A DNA stretch of 64,000 bases. It comes from Ensifer aridi (lineage in GTDB: Bacteria; Pseudomonadota; Alphaproteobacteria; Rhizobiales; Rhizobiaceae). Below the pieces are notes generated by a model, which saw only the letters and a list, made by a program, of their open reading frames with translations, made no database searches and was not told the DNA's origin. Both the position numbers and the translations under genes were made by a program. The stretch spans positions 64,402 through 128,401 of the forward strand of contig NZ_LUAV01000014.1 in the NCBI RefSeq assembly GCF_002078505.1, in the 5' to 3' direction. Below, one piece after another: positions 35,187 through 42,307 of this stretch; position 1 is the first letter of the stretch, and the number at the start of each line of letters is the position of its first letter.

Positions 35187-37158
35187 GACAGATCAAGCTC
35201 GCCTCATCGTCGCGATAGAGGCGACACAGGCAAAATTCGAAAAGCAGTTAGCTGCCGTTGCGAAGGCCGCAGAACGGGCGGCAAAGAAGACCGAGGACAG
35301 CTTCAGGAGCGCGAATGACAACGTGGCACGTGGTTTTGAGCGTTCCTCGGAGGCAATGCGACAGCAGGGGTTCGCGGCAAAGCAGCTTTCCGCCCAGTTC
35401 GGCGATATCGCCGCGCAAATCGCTTCCGGCACATCGCCATTGCGCGCGGTCGCCACACAGGCGGACCAGATCCGAATGGCGCTGCAGTCTGCGGGCGGAG
35501 CAGCGAACGCCTTCCGCGCCCTGGCTGCGGCGGTCTTCAATCCGATCACCTTAGCTACGACTGCTTTCACACTCCTCGGCGAGCGGGCAATAGCCTACTT
35601 CACAGGCGTTGGCCAAGGTACAGAGGCGGCCGATGCTGCGCTCAAGGCGCACGTCGACCTAATCGATGCTGTCGCTCGTGAGTGGGGCGATGCCGTGCCG
35701 TCGCTGAAGGCATTTGCCGAGGAGGCGAAGAAGGCCGCGAAACTCGCCGACTTGCAGAACGCCACAGAGCAGTATGTCGACAAGATCCTTGCCGAAGCTC
35801 GAGAGGTGACAAAGGGCCTGGCCGTCGAGCTCGTCGACGTTGTTGCCCAATTGCGCGCCGCTGGCGCGGAAGAGGAGAGCATCCTTCGGATCCAGACGGC
35901 GTTTAAAGCGCTCGATGCCGCTGTAGCGGACGGCAAAGACTCCACAAGGGAGGCAGCAGAACTGACAACCGCTCTGGCGCAGGCTTGGGGTGAGACCGGT
36001 GTAACCGCGGCCGATTCGTTCGTCGGTTCAATCAATCGCGTCGCTGCGGCCCTTCGCGAATATGCCAAGAAGGCCAGCGCGGCTCGAAGAGAGGCTGAGA
36101 GCGCGGTACCGGCTATGTCCGACGGCATCGTGCCGTTCAACCCTTTGCCGGCAGATGACACGAACCGCCGTGTACAACTTCAGGCGGCGCGACAGTCGAT
36201 TTCGAACATTGAAAGCGGCGGCAATTATCGTGCGCTCGGCCCCATCTTGGAGAACGGCGACCGTGCCTATGGTCGATATCAAATCATGGGCCGCAACATC
36301 GCTGAATGGTCGAAGCGAGCGATCGGCACAGTTCTGACGCCTGAGCAGTTCCTCAACAATCCGGAGTTTCAGGACCGGATCTTCGATCACATCTTCTCCG
36401 GCTATATCGACCAGTTCGGCATGCAGGGTGCATCCGAAGCGTGGTTCGCTGGTCCTGGCGGCGTTGGCAAGAGTAGCCGCAAGGATGCGCTTGGCACCAG
36501 CGTTGGCGACTACTCTGCGAAGTTCACAGCAGGGCTTGGCGAGGCAAAAGACGCCTGGGCCGGCCTGCGTGACGTCACGGCAAGCACACGCACCGAGACG
36601 GGCGCGCTGACGCAGCAATACGCGGACTTCGGCCAAGTCGCTCAGACGGCCGTTCAGGGGCTTGCTAATGCGCTGGCTGACGGGAAGCTCGAGGGCAAAG
36701 AGCTCTTGCAAATCCTTATGCAGGTCGTTCAGCAGCTACTTTCCATGCCTTCTGCAGGCGGAGGCGGTGGCTTCTTGGGCGGCATTCTCGGCAGCATCTT
36801 TCACAAGGGTGGAGTAGCTGGCGGCCCGGCGCCGCAACGTGCGGTTTCGCCTTCGGTATTCGCCGGAGCTAAGCGATACCATACCGGCGGCGTTGCTGGG
36901 CTTATGCCAGGGGAAGTGCCCGCAATTTTGCAACGCGGAGAAGTGATTCTGCCGCGCGGCACGAAGGCGCAAGGTGGCGGAGAGGTCATCACCATCAACC
37001 TGGCTGCTGATCCATCTGTCATTGCCGAAGTCGCCGACCAGCGGATCCAAACCGCCAGCGGCACCATCGTGCAAATCGCGGTCACCGAATCCAACAGAAG
37101 AGTGGTGCCAACCATGGCCAAGTACCAGTCGGAAAAAGCCGGCGCCGAGTGGCGCTGA
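35176..37158 (+). CDS. Tail tape-measure protein with lytic transglycosylase domain
   Basis: 660 residues. The N-terminal 130 residues are the helical tape-measure type (ATQAKFEKQLAAVAKAAERA) followed by a hydrophobic patch. An SLT-like muramidase domain begins at the catalytic Glu in NIESGGNYRALGP (about residue 346) with AYGRYQIMGRN. The C-terminus is Gly-rich with two HKGG/HTGG-type repeats and LQRGEVILPRG. At 660 residues it would give a short tail if functional. Upstream head-tail genes are missing. Confidence 0.85.
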   Translation: MASETDQARLIVAIEATQAKFEKQLAAVAKAAERAAKKTEDSFRSANDNVARGFERSSEAMRQQGFAAKQLSAQFGDIAAQIASGTSPLRAVATQADQIRMALQSAGGAANAFRALAAAVFNPITLATTAFTLLGERAIAYFTGVGQGTEAADAALKAHVDLIDAVAREWGDAVPSLKAFAEEAKKAAKLADLQNATEQYVDKILAEAREVTKGLAVELVDVVAQLRAAGAEEESILRIQTAFKALDAAVADGKDSTREAAELTTALAQAWGETGVTAADSFVGSINRVAAALREYAKKASAARREAESAVPAMSDGIVPFNPLPADDTNRRVQLQAARQSISNIESGGNYRALGPILENGDRAYGRYQIMGRNIAEWSKRAIGTVLTPEQFLNNPEFQDRIFDHIFSGYIDQFGMQGASEAWFAGPGGVGKSSRKDALGTSVGDYSAKFTAGLGEAKDAWAGLRDVTASTRTETGALTQQYADFGQVAQTAVQGLANALADGKLEGKELLQILMQVVQQLLSMPSAGGGGGFLGGILGSIFHKGGVAGGPAPQRAVSPSVFAGAKRYHTGGVAGLMPGEVPAILQRGEVILPRGTKAQGGGEVITINLAADPSVIAEVADQRIQTASGTIVQIAVTESNRRVVPTMAKYQSEKAGAEWR

Positions 37159-37169
37159 GGGAGAGAGCA

Positions 37170-37298
37170 ATGAGCATACCCAATCCAGTGCCTGACGAGG
37201 TGCCTGAAGACGAAATGCCGATCGACGTACCAGCGGAGGACGAGGTCACGTTCGACGACGGCGCGACCTTCGACGACGGAACCAGCTTCGTCCCGTAA
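37170..37298 (+). CDS. Very small acidic protein
   Basis: 42 residues (MSIPNPVPDEVPEDEMP) with a repeated FDDG motif (VTFDDGATFDDGTSF). Ribosome site GGGAGAG. It sits between the tape measure and a terminator. Function unknown. Confidence 0.5.
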   Translation: MSIPNPVPDEVPEDEMPIDVPAEDEVTFDDGATFDDGTSFVP

Positions 37299-37327
37299 CC
37301 CGCACCCACCGAAAACCTGAGTTTTAC

Positions 37328-37357
37328 AGCCCTGGCCAGCGCCGGGGCTTTTTCTTT
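37328..37357 (+). terminator. Rho-independent terminator before the tail-spike gene
   Basis: AGCCCTGGC and GCCGGGGCT (one G-U pair) with a 4-base loop, then TTTTTCTTTT. It separates the tape-measure operon from the fibre gene. Confidence 0.7.
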
Positions 37358-37370
37358 TATGGGAGACCCT

Positions 37371-39716
37371 ATGGCTACGGCCGCGACCGTCTATCGAGAC
37401 TACGAAACCGACGGAATCCCCTCGTCGGGAAACCACAAAGTAAGAAAATCTGAGATCCGCGCGCTGCTCGCCGGCTATGAAAATATCATCAATGCCTTTC
37501 TTTCGACTGGCGGCCTTATCTTCTCTTCGAAGGCAACGCTGGACGCCAGCCTGGCATACGCCGCGAACACCATGGCGTGGGTACATGGAGACGCGACCGT
37601 TGCCAACAACGGTGTGTACCGCAAGAACGGTGCGTCTGGCACCGGCTCATGGACGCGCGTTGCTGATCTTCCCTATTCGTTCATTCTGGCGACCGATGCT
37701 GGTGCCGGAACGCCGAACGCAATTCAGGCGACGAGCTCTATTCCCGTGTCGGAATCCGCGCTCATCATCATGAACGTTTTTGAGGCGAACACTGCTTCTC
37801 CCGTCACCGTCAGCTTTAACGGGGGCTCCGCTCTCACGATTAAGACCAATACCGGAAACGACATCGCAACTGGTGGGCTCGTCGCAGGCATGATCGTGTT
37901 GGGCATCGTCAGCGGCACGACGTTCCGCCTTGTGAGCGATCAGGCTTCGTCGGCTATTGTTGCTGCGGCGGAGGCGGCGCAGGTCGCGGCCGAGGCGGCG
38001 AAGACGGCGGCTGAAGCGGCGGCGGCCGGAGTCAATCTCCCGCCGCTTTCTGCGAACACCATGCTCGTCGACACCGGAGCTGCGCGCGAAAACAGGACGT
38101 TCCCGCAGGTGCGCGCGCTGCTGTCCGTTCCGGTCGTGGTTGAATCTCTTGCCGCAGCGCAGGCGATCGACCCTGCCGCTGAACGCACGCTGATCATGCG
38201 CGACGGGACTCGCGACGGCCTGTTCTTCTGGCATCCGGAAAACCTTTCCGCGCTGGTAATCAAGAACAGCATCACCACTACCAGCGTCAACGACACGACA
38301 GACGAGTGCACGCTCGTCGCGCACGGCTTCATGACGGGCAATTCCGTGCGCACGGCTACGGCGGTCAACGGACTGGCCGCAAACACGCTCTACTACGTGA
38401 TCCGCACAGGCACGGATAGTTTCAAGCTCGCCTCGTCGGTCGCCAACGCGTTCGCCGGCACGGCCGTCGATCTCACCGGCACGACGAACATGACCCTAGC
38501 CCGCATCACCGACCCGACTCAGGCCGTCTTTATCATTCCAAACGGTAAGGCCACGGATGGCTCCCAAGGGGCGTACGTCCGCCACGGACACATCCTCACG
38601 CCGCAAATGTTCGGCGCCAAGGCCGACTTCGGTGTCACCTACACCAATGACCACGACGCGATTCAGCTCTGGTTCCAGACGCTGCTCTGCCTCGATGACT
38701 TCGGATATCAGGGCGAGTTACACGGCAGATACTATCTGACGCGAAACCTCCTTCTGCAGCCCACCGAGCTCACGACGGAAGACCGCGGGCTTCAAATTCG
38801 TGCAGCAGCCCGAAACCACGATGGCTTCTATTTCCAGAACGGCTTCCGGTTCGAGATATCCAACCCCAACGCTCAAGCGATTTTCTACTTTGACTTCCAG
38901 GCGCGCATCGTTGGCAACATCAACAACAGCCAGTTGGTGACGATCGGCATTTCTGATTTCAGCGATGCCTACAATAGCTGTACCCTTGATTTCATCATCA
39001 ACAATGGCGGCACTGGAACGACCAAAGCCCTGGTCATCAATGGAATGTACCAGAGCAAGCTCCGCGTGATCGCGAACGGCAGCGCTTCCGGTCGCCCGAT
39101 CGCAGACGGTGGCAGCGGGCCGAGCAGCACTATCGCCGCATGGCTCCGACAAGTGCAGTTCACGGACATCAGCCTGGCGAGTGGAAATGCCGGCACAGGT
39201 CTGTTCATGAGCGATGGCTACTGCTTCGGCAACACTTTCGATGGAACCCTCGACATCGAGGAAGTCGACCTCGGAGTGGTGATTTCCGGCGCCAACGTTT
39301 ACGACAACAACTTCCTCGGCGGCACGATCGTTGCGACGAAAAGCTTCAACTGCACGGCTGGACAGAACAACAAAGCCGAAGGGGTAAACATAGGCACAGG
39401 CTATACCGGCTGGACGCTGTTCGTGGCCGGCGGCGAGCGGATCTCTGTTCGTTCTCGCGCTATCCCGCAATTGGCAACATCGGGGCTGATTGCGCCGACC
39501 AGCGGGACGCTCTGGCGTAATACGACCGGCCGAAAGCTGTGCATTCGCATTGAGGGCACAATCACGGCTTTCACCGTGACGAAGGCAGAAGGTAGCGTCT
39601 TCTCTTTGGGCGGGCTCGGCGCCGGCTATCCAGTCACCATCGAGCTCGATGCTTATGATGGCTTCACCGCAACGTTTACCGGGACGCCCTCGTTCACGTA
39701 CTTCCCGGTAGGCTAG
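37371..39716 (+). CDS. Tail fibre/tail-spike protein with beta-helix region
   Basis: 781 residues, ATG at 37371 with GGGAG. The N-terminal part is a likely tail-attachment region. An Ala-rich helix (AAEAAQVAAEAAKTAAEAAA) lies near residue 200, followed by a small beta domain. The segment FGAKADFGVTYTNDHDAIQ is the usual entry to a right-handed beta-helix as in pectate-lyase-like spikes. It should bind or cut surface polysaccharide. This gene looks intact. Confidence 0.8.
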   Translation: MATAATVYRDYETDGIPSSGNHKVRKSEIRALLAGYENIINAFLSTGGLIFSSKATLDASLAYAANTMAWVHGDATVANNGVYRKNGASGTGSWTRVADLPYSFILATDAGAGTPNAIQATSSIPVSESALIIMNVFEANTASPVTVSFNGGSALTIKTNTGNDIATGGLVAGMIVLGIVSGTTFRLVSDQASSAIVAAAEAAQVAAEAAKTAAEAAAAGVNLPPLSANTMLVDTGAARENRTFPQVRALLSVPVVVESLAAAQAIDPAAERTLIMRDGTRDGLFFWHPENLSALVIKNSITTTSVNDTTDECTLVAHGFMTGNSVRTATAVNGLAANTLYYVIRTGTDSFKLASSVANAFAGTAVDLTGTTNMTLARITDPTQAVFIIPNGKATDGSQGAYVRHGHILTPQMFGAKADFGVTYTNDHDAIQLWFQTLLCLDDFGYQGELHGRYYLTRNLLLQPTELTTEDRGLQIRAAARNHDGFYFQNGFRFEISNPNAQAIFYFDFQARIVGNINNSQLVTIGISDFSDAYNSCTLDFIINNGGTGTTKALVINGMYQSKLRVIANGSASGRPIADGGSGPSSTIAAWLRQVQFTDISLASGNAGTGLFMSDGYCFGNTFDGTLDIEEVDLGVVISGANVYDNNFLGGTIVATKSFNCTAGQNNKAEGVNIGTGYTGWTLFVAGGERISVRSRAIPQLATSGLIAPTSGTLWRNTTGRKLCIRIEGTITAFTVTKAEGSVFSLGGLGAGYPVTIELDAYDGFTATFTGTPSFTYFPVG

Positions 39717-39746
39717 CGACCCTAGGGCGCAGCCATAGACCGCGCC

Positions 39747-40136
39747 CTATACCTTCGGCGCCACCGTCGGGCACTCGAAAAAGAACTCGTAAAGGGGCTT
39801 CTGCAGAAGATAGCCGCGAGTGATTCTGCAGCCGCCGCGGCCAGTATTCACTAGATGCTGTCGCGCGGCTGCCTCGAGCCTTTTCTCTGGCGCCATGGTG
39901 TCGGCCAGCCCGAGGGTTGCGCCTTGTACAGCGCCGATTGTCATCGTCTTGCCGAGGCTCGGGGAGACCATCAGGGTGTTGTCCGTCTTGTGCTCGTACA
40001 CACGGTAAGTGTCGTCGGCCATCTTCACGTGATGGACCGGAAATTTATATGTGTTCATGCGCGACATGGATTCGGTTGTGGCGCACGAGGATACGGTCGC
40101 AGCGATACCAGCCGCGGCAAGGATTTTGACTTTCAC
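39747..40136 (-). CDS. Small lipoprotein of the element
   Basis: 129 residues with signal peptide and lipobox VSSC (Cys about 18). The mature part has two further Cys near the C-terminus (GGCRITRG, FFECPTV). It lies antisense after the fibre gene. Lipoproteins in this position sometimes block superinfection; that role is inference. Confidence 0.65.
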   Translation of the reverse strand: MKVKILAAAGIAATVSSCATTESMSRMNTYKFPVHHVKMADDTYRVYEHKTDNTLMVSPSLGKTMTIGAVQGATLGLADTMAPEKRLEAAARQHLVNTGRGGCRITRGYLLQKPLYEFFFECPTVAPKV

Positions 40137-40251
40137 GAGTCGCCCCTAAATTGTTGCCGTTGCGACTGTTGCTCGACTCGTGGTGGTGGTCAAGGACGGT
40201 GCGCGGTTGAACGGTCACCCAACTGTTGACTAATTTTGTATGGCGACTGTT

Positions 40252-40274
40252 TGTCGTTGCGACCGACAACGACA
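40252..40274. promoter_or_regulatory. Dyad TGTCGTTG-N7-CAACGACA
   Basis: Perfect 8-bp inverted repeat with 7-bp spacer upstream of the lipoprotein gene. A related GTTGCGAC occurs at about 40158. Likely a regulator binding site; regulator unknown. Confidence 0.4.
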
Positions 40275-40510
40275 TGTTGCAGGATTAGTTAGGCCCTGTC
40301 GGCGAGACCAGCATTCGCGCTGGCCTCGCTTCCGGGGAGCCACCTGATTGGGGAGAACGTTGCTAGCCGGCAAGCTCACGCTTCGTTCCCCCGTCAGGAT
40401 CTTCAGAGAACCAAACTCCGGGAATTGACGCAAGCACGGCTAGGCAGTATTGGAGCTTTATCCCGTGGTGATTTGGCCGGTCGGCTTGCAGCCACGTTAA
40501 ACAAGTAGCT

Positions 40511-40534
40511 AAAAAGGCCGGATGCAAAGCCGGC
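40511..40534 (-). terminator. Terminator of the leftward HTH operon
   Basis: GCCGG-N8-CCGGC followed on the minus strand by CTTTTT. It lies directly after the stop of the 40541 gene. Confidence 0.55.
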
Positions 40535-40540
40535 ATGGAG

Positions 40541-40819
40541 TCAAGCCGGTCTTCTCTTCCATATGCTTAAGTCCTCGCCACCATCAGGCGCGGCTACCGA
40601 GAAGCCGGCCGTAATACCAAAATAGCCATCGTAAAATTTCTTGACCAGCGGCACAGGTCTGCCGTCGTGCAGCGGATCTATGCGCGGGAATCCCTTTTTC
40701 TCGAGCTGCGGGATGACTGTCTTTACCCACATCGCAGCGCGCGCTTTTCCGACGATGGCAATGGCTAATTGCTGGTCGGTGGCGAAGAGGGGGAGCTGAG
40801 AGAGAGGGTCATCAGTCAC
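40541..40819 (-). CDS. Hypothetical element protein paired with an HTH protein
   Basis: 92 residues. Contains LPLFATDQQLAIAIVGKARAA and GFPRIDPLHDGRPVPLVKKF, ending DGGEDLSIWKRRPA. Proteins of this shape often accompany recombinases in rhizobial elements. Its start overlaps the upstream HTH gene stop (4 bp). Function unknown; DNA binding is possible. Confidence 0.6.
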   Translation of the reverse strand: MTDDPLSQLPLFATDQQLAIAIVGKARAAMWVKTVIPQLEKKGFPRIDPLHDGRPVPLVKKFYDGYFGITAGFSVAAPDGGEDLSIWKRRPA

Positions 40820-41121
40820 TGCCTCCGACTCCGCTTCCGCTGCGTGAGGCGCTGCAGTGAGTGTTGCAGCCGCACATCGGACACAAAAACCCCCACCTTG
40901 GCCGCACGTCCCTCACCGCTCGTCGGCATCGCTCGCTGGGCCTGCCAAATGTCGAGCAGATCGCGCTCGCTGAAAAAATATTCGCGACCAATCACCGAAC
41001 ACGAGCCGAGCTCGCGGCCGAGCTTAATCATTGTGCGCCGAGTGACACGCAAGCGCTCAGCCGCTTCGTCGGTCGTGTAAATTTTGTCGAGGGAAGCTTT
41101 CGAGTCCATCCAATCCATCAC
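40816..41121 (-). CDS. MerR/HTH_17-type DNA-binding protein, possible excisionase
   Basis: 101 residues. The N-terminal helix-turn-helix is IYTTDEAAERLRVTRRTMIKL, followed by a wing-like REYFFSERDLLDIWQ, as in excisionase-type HTH_17 proteins. It could be the directionality factor for the serine recombinase; that is inference from type and position. The start may be at 41121 or at later Met codons. Confidence 0.65.
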   Translation of the reverse strand: MMDWMDSKASLDKIYTTDEAAERLRVTRRTMIKLGRELGSCSVIGREYFFSERDLLDIWQAQRAMPTSGEGRAAKVGVFVSDVRLQHSLQRLTQRKRSRRQ

Positions 41122-41239
41122 GTATAGAGAACAAACGTTGCCGTCGGCACGGATGCCGACTGCATTAGCGATGTCTCCTCAGTGGTGGTGGTCGCTTGGT
41201 GGGCGCTTTCGGAAGCTATGGGAAGCGAATCGGTTCTGG

Positions 41240-41476
41240 TCAAGCCTGGCGATCGCGTAGCCGAACGCCAACACCTCCTGATGTGGTCTCGCCATCCGAA
41301 AGGAAGATCACCTTTTCCTCAAGTACCTTACGGAGGGCATCTAATGTCGATTGCTTTGCGTCTGCGCCGTTTTCAATCCGCGTAATCGTGTTCGCGGTGA
41401 CGCCGGCCAGCTCGGCCAGTTCTCGTACGCCTAAGCCGACCGCGGTACGTGCCATCTTCAATTGGATAGGTTTCAT
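41240..41476 (-). CDS. XRE-family repressor
   Basis: 78 residues from MKPIQLKMARTAVGLGVREL; a classic Cro/CI-type helix-turn-helix (LAELAGVTANTITRIENGADA). It lacks a peptidase or dimerisation domain, so it is unlikely to be a RecA-cleaved repressor. A GTG 12 codons upstream is possible. It diverges from the 41580 gene with two palindromic operators between them, one touching its own start. Confidence 0.8.
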   Translation of the reverse strand: MKPIQLKMARTAVGLGVRELAELAGVTANTITRIENGADAKQSTLDALRKVLEEKVIFLSDGETTSGGVGVRLRDRQA

Positions 41477-41477
41477 T

Positions 41478-41546
41478 TTTGTACCCTGTACAAATGGATG
41501 TTGACACCGCACCGGAATCGGCTATTGTGTCGGTACAGTGTACAAA
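41478..41546. promoter_or_regulatory. Two operators of the XRE repressor and the divergent promoter
   Basis: Operator 1 at 41478-41494 is the perfect dyad TTTGTAC-CCT-GTACAAA. Operator 2 at 41530-41546 is TCGGTAC-AGT-GTACAAA, 52 bp away. Between them TTGACA (about 41501) and TATTGT (about 41523), 16 bp apart, form a rightward promoter. The layout fits autorepression and control of the rightward gene. Confidence 0.65.
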
Positions 41547-41579
41547 CACACTGCTACAAACGCAACACGAGGAGCCGAA

Positions 41580-41825
41580 ATGACCGCACACGTACGTCCT
41601 GACACCATTGAGAGAATTCAATTGCCGCGCCGGTTGGTCGGCAGAAGACCGAGCTTCCGGTTCGAAATTGGAGATCGAGTTTGCAGCGGCGAATTGGTCG
41701 CGATCGTCGCCGATAGAAGACGAACTATTGCAGGAAGGGAAATGTACGACGTGCAGGTGCTGGGCGCCGACTACGGCCGACCGCACCGCACTTTTCTCGG
41801 CGATGGGCTGGTCGCCGCAAACTGA
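41580..41825 (+). CDS. Small SH3/KOW-like protein under XRE control
   Basis: 81 residues from MTAHVRPDTIERIQL. Core FRFEIGDRVCSGELVAIVAD then MYDVQVLGADYGRP resembles the 33583 protein. Ribosome site AGGAG. First rightward gene after the repressor. Function unknown. Confidence 0.6.
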   Translation: MTAHVRPDTIERIQLPRRLVGRRPSFRFEIGDRVCSGELVAIVADRRRTIAGREMYDVQVLGADYGRPHRTFLGDGLVAAN

Positions 41826-42148
41826 GTTTCGCAGTTACCAATGGCAGGCGCGGTCACCACCCTCTCCCGCACTGAGGCGCGCCGGCCGGTATTTTCGCCA
41901 CCACATTGATGAGTGTATAATGCTTGAACGCTGCCGTCCGCGGCGGCAGCCAGGTGGGGCGCTTGAACACGTTCCGCCGGTCGGGTGGATCCTCGCTGAA
42001 CACGGGGCTCCCCCGGTTATCCGAGCCACCACAGCGCCCGCCGTCGATCTCACCAATCGGCGGCATTTCATTTTCTGCGCAGCCACCATTGCCAAAATGG
42101 CATGTTTACACTGTAATTCACGCCTCACCCGCAACCCGAGGAGGACTG
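41826..42148. other. 323-bp leader of the recombinase operon
   Basis: No supported gene. It carries the promoter at 42089-42117 and the dyad TGCCA-AAA-TGGCA at 42090-42102. Confidence 0.5.
42089..42117 (+). promoter_or_regulatory. Sigma70-type promoter of the recombinase operon
   Basis: TTGCCA (42089-42094), 17 bp, TGTAAT (42112-42117). The -35 overlaps the dyad TGCCA-AAA-TGGCA and the -10 is preceded by TGTTTACAC (42103-42111), the 9-mer also found at the 30.6-kb promoters. Confidence 0.6.
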
Positions 42149-42307
42149 ATGACGGCGCGACCGGCAACATTTAACGATGCCTACTACACGAGTAACGGTG
42201 CCCCCGAGCGAGAGGCGTTTCTGGCTTTCGTCAGAGCCTTGGCTATTCGGCAGGCCCGCATTGACGCTATGGTAGCGTCGGCAGCCAACGACAATCGCCC
42301 ATCATGA
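42149..42307 (+). CDS. Small protein coupled to the recombinase
   Basis: 52 residues (MTARPATFNDAYYTSNGAPE), strong ribosome site GAGGAGG. Its stop overlaps the recombinase start (ATGA), so the two are translationally coupled. It ends AANDNRPS, similar to the tail of other small element proteins. Role unknown. Confidence 0.6.
   Translation: MTARPATFNDAYYTSNGAPEREAFLAFVRALAIRQARIDAMVASAANDNRPS

Larger units (their letters stand above)
40137..40540. other. 404-bp non-coding control region
   Basis: No supported gene. It contains a 23-bp imperfect dyad at 40252-40274 (TGTCGTTG-N7-CAACGACA), a TTGACT box near 40227 and the terminator at 40511-40534. It probably holds the lipoprotein promoter and an operator. 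Confidence 0.45.
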
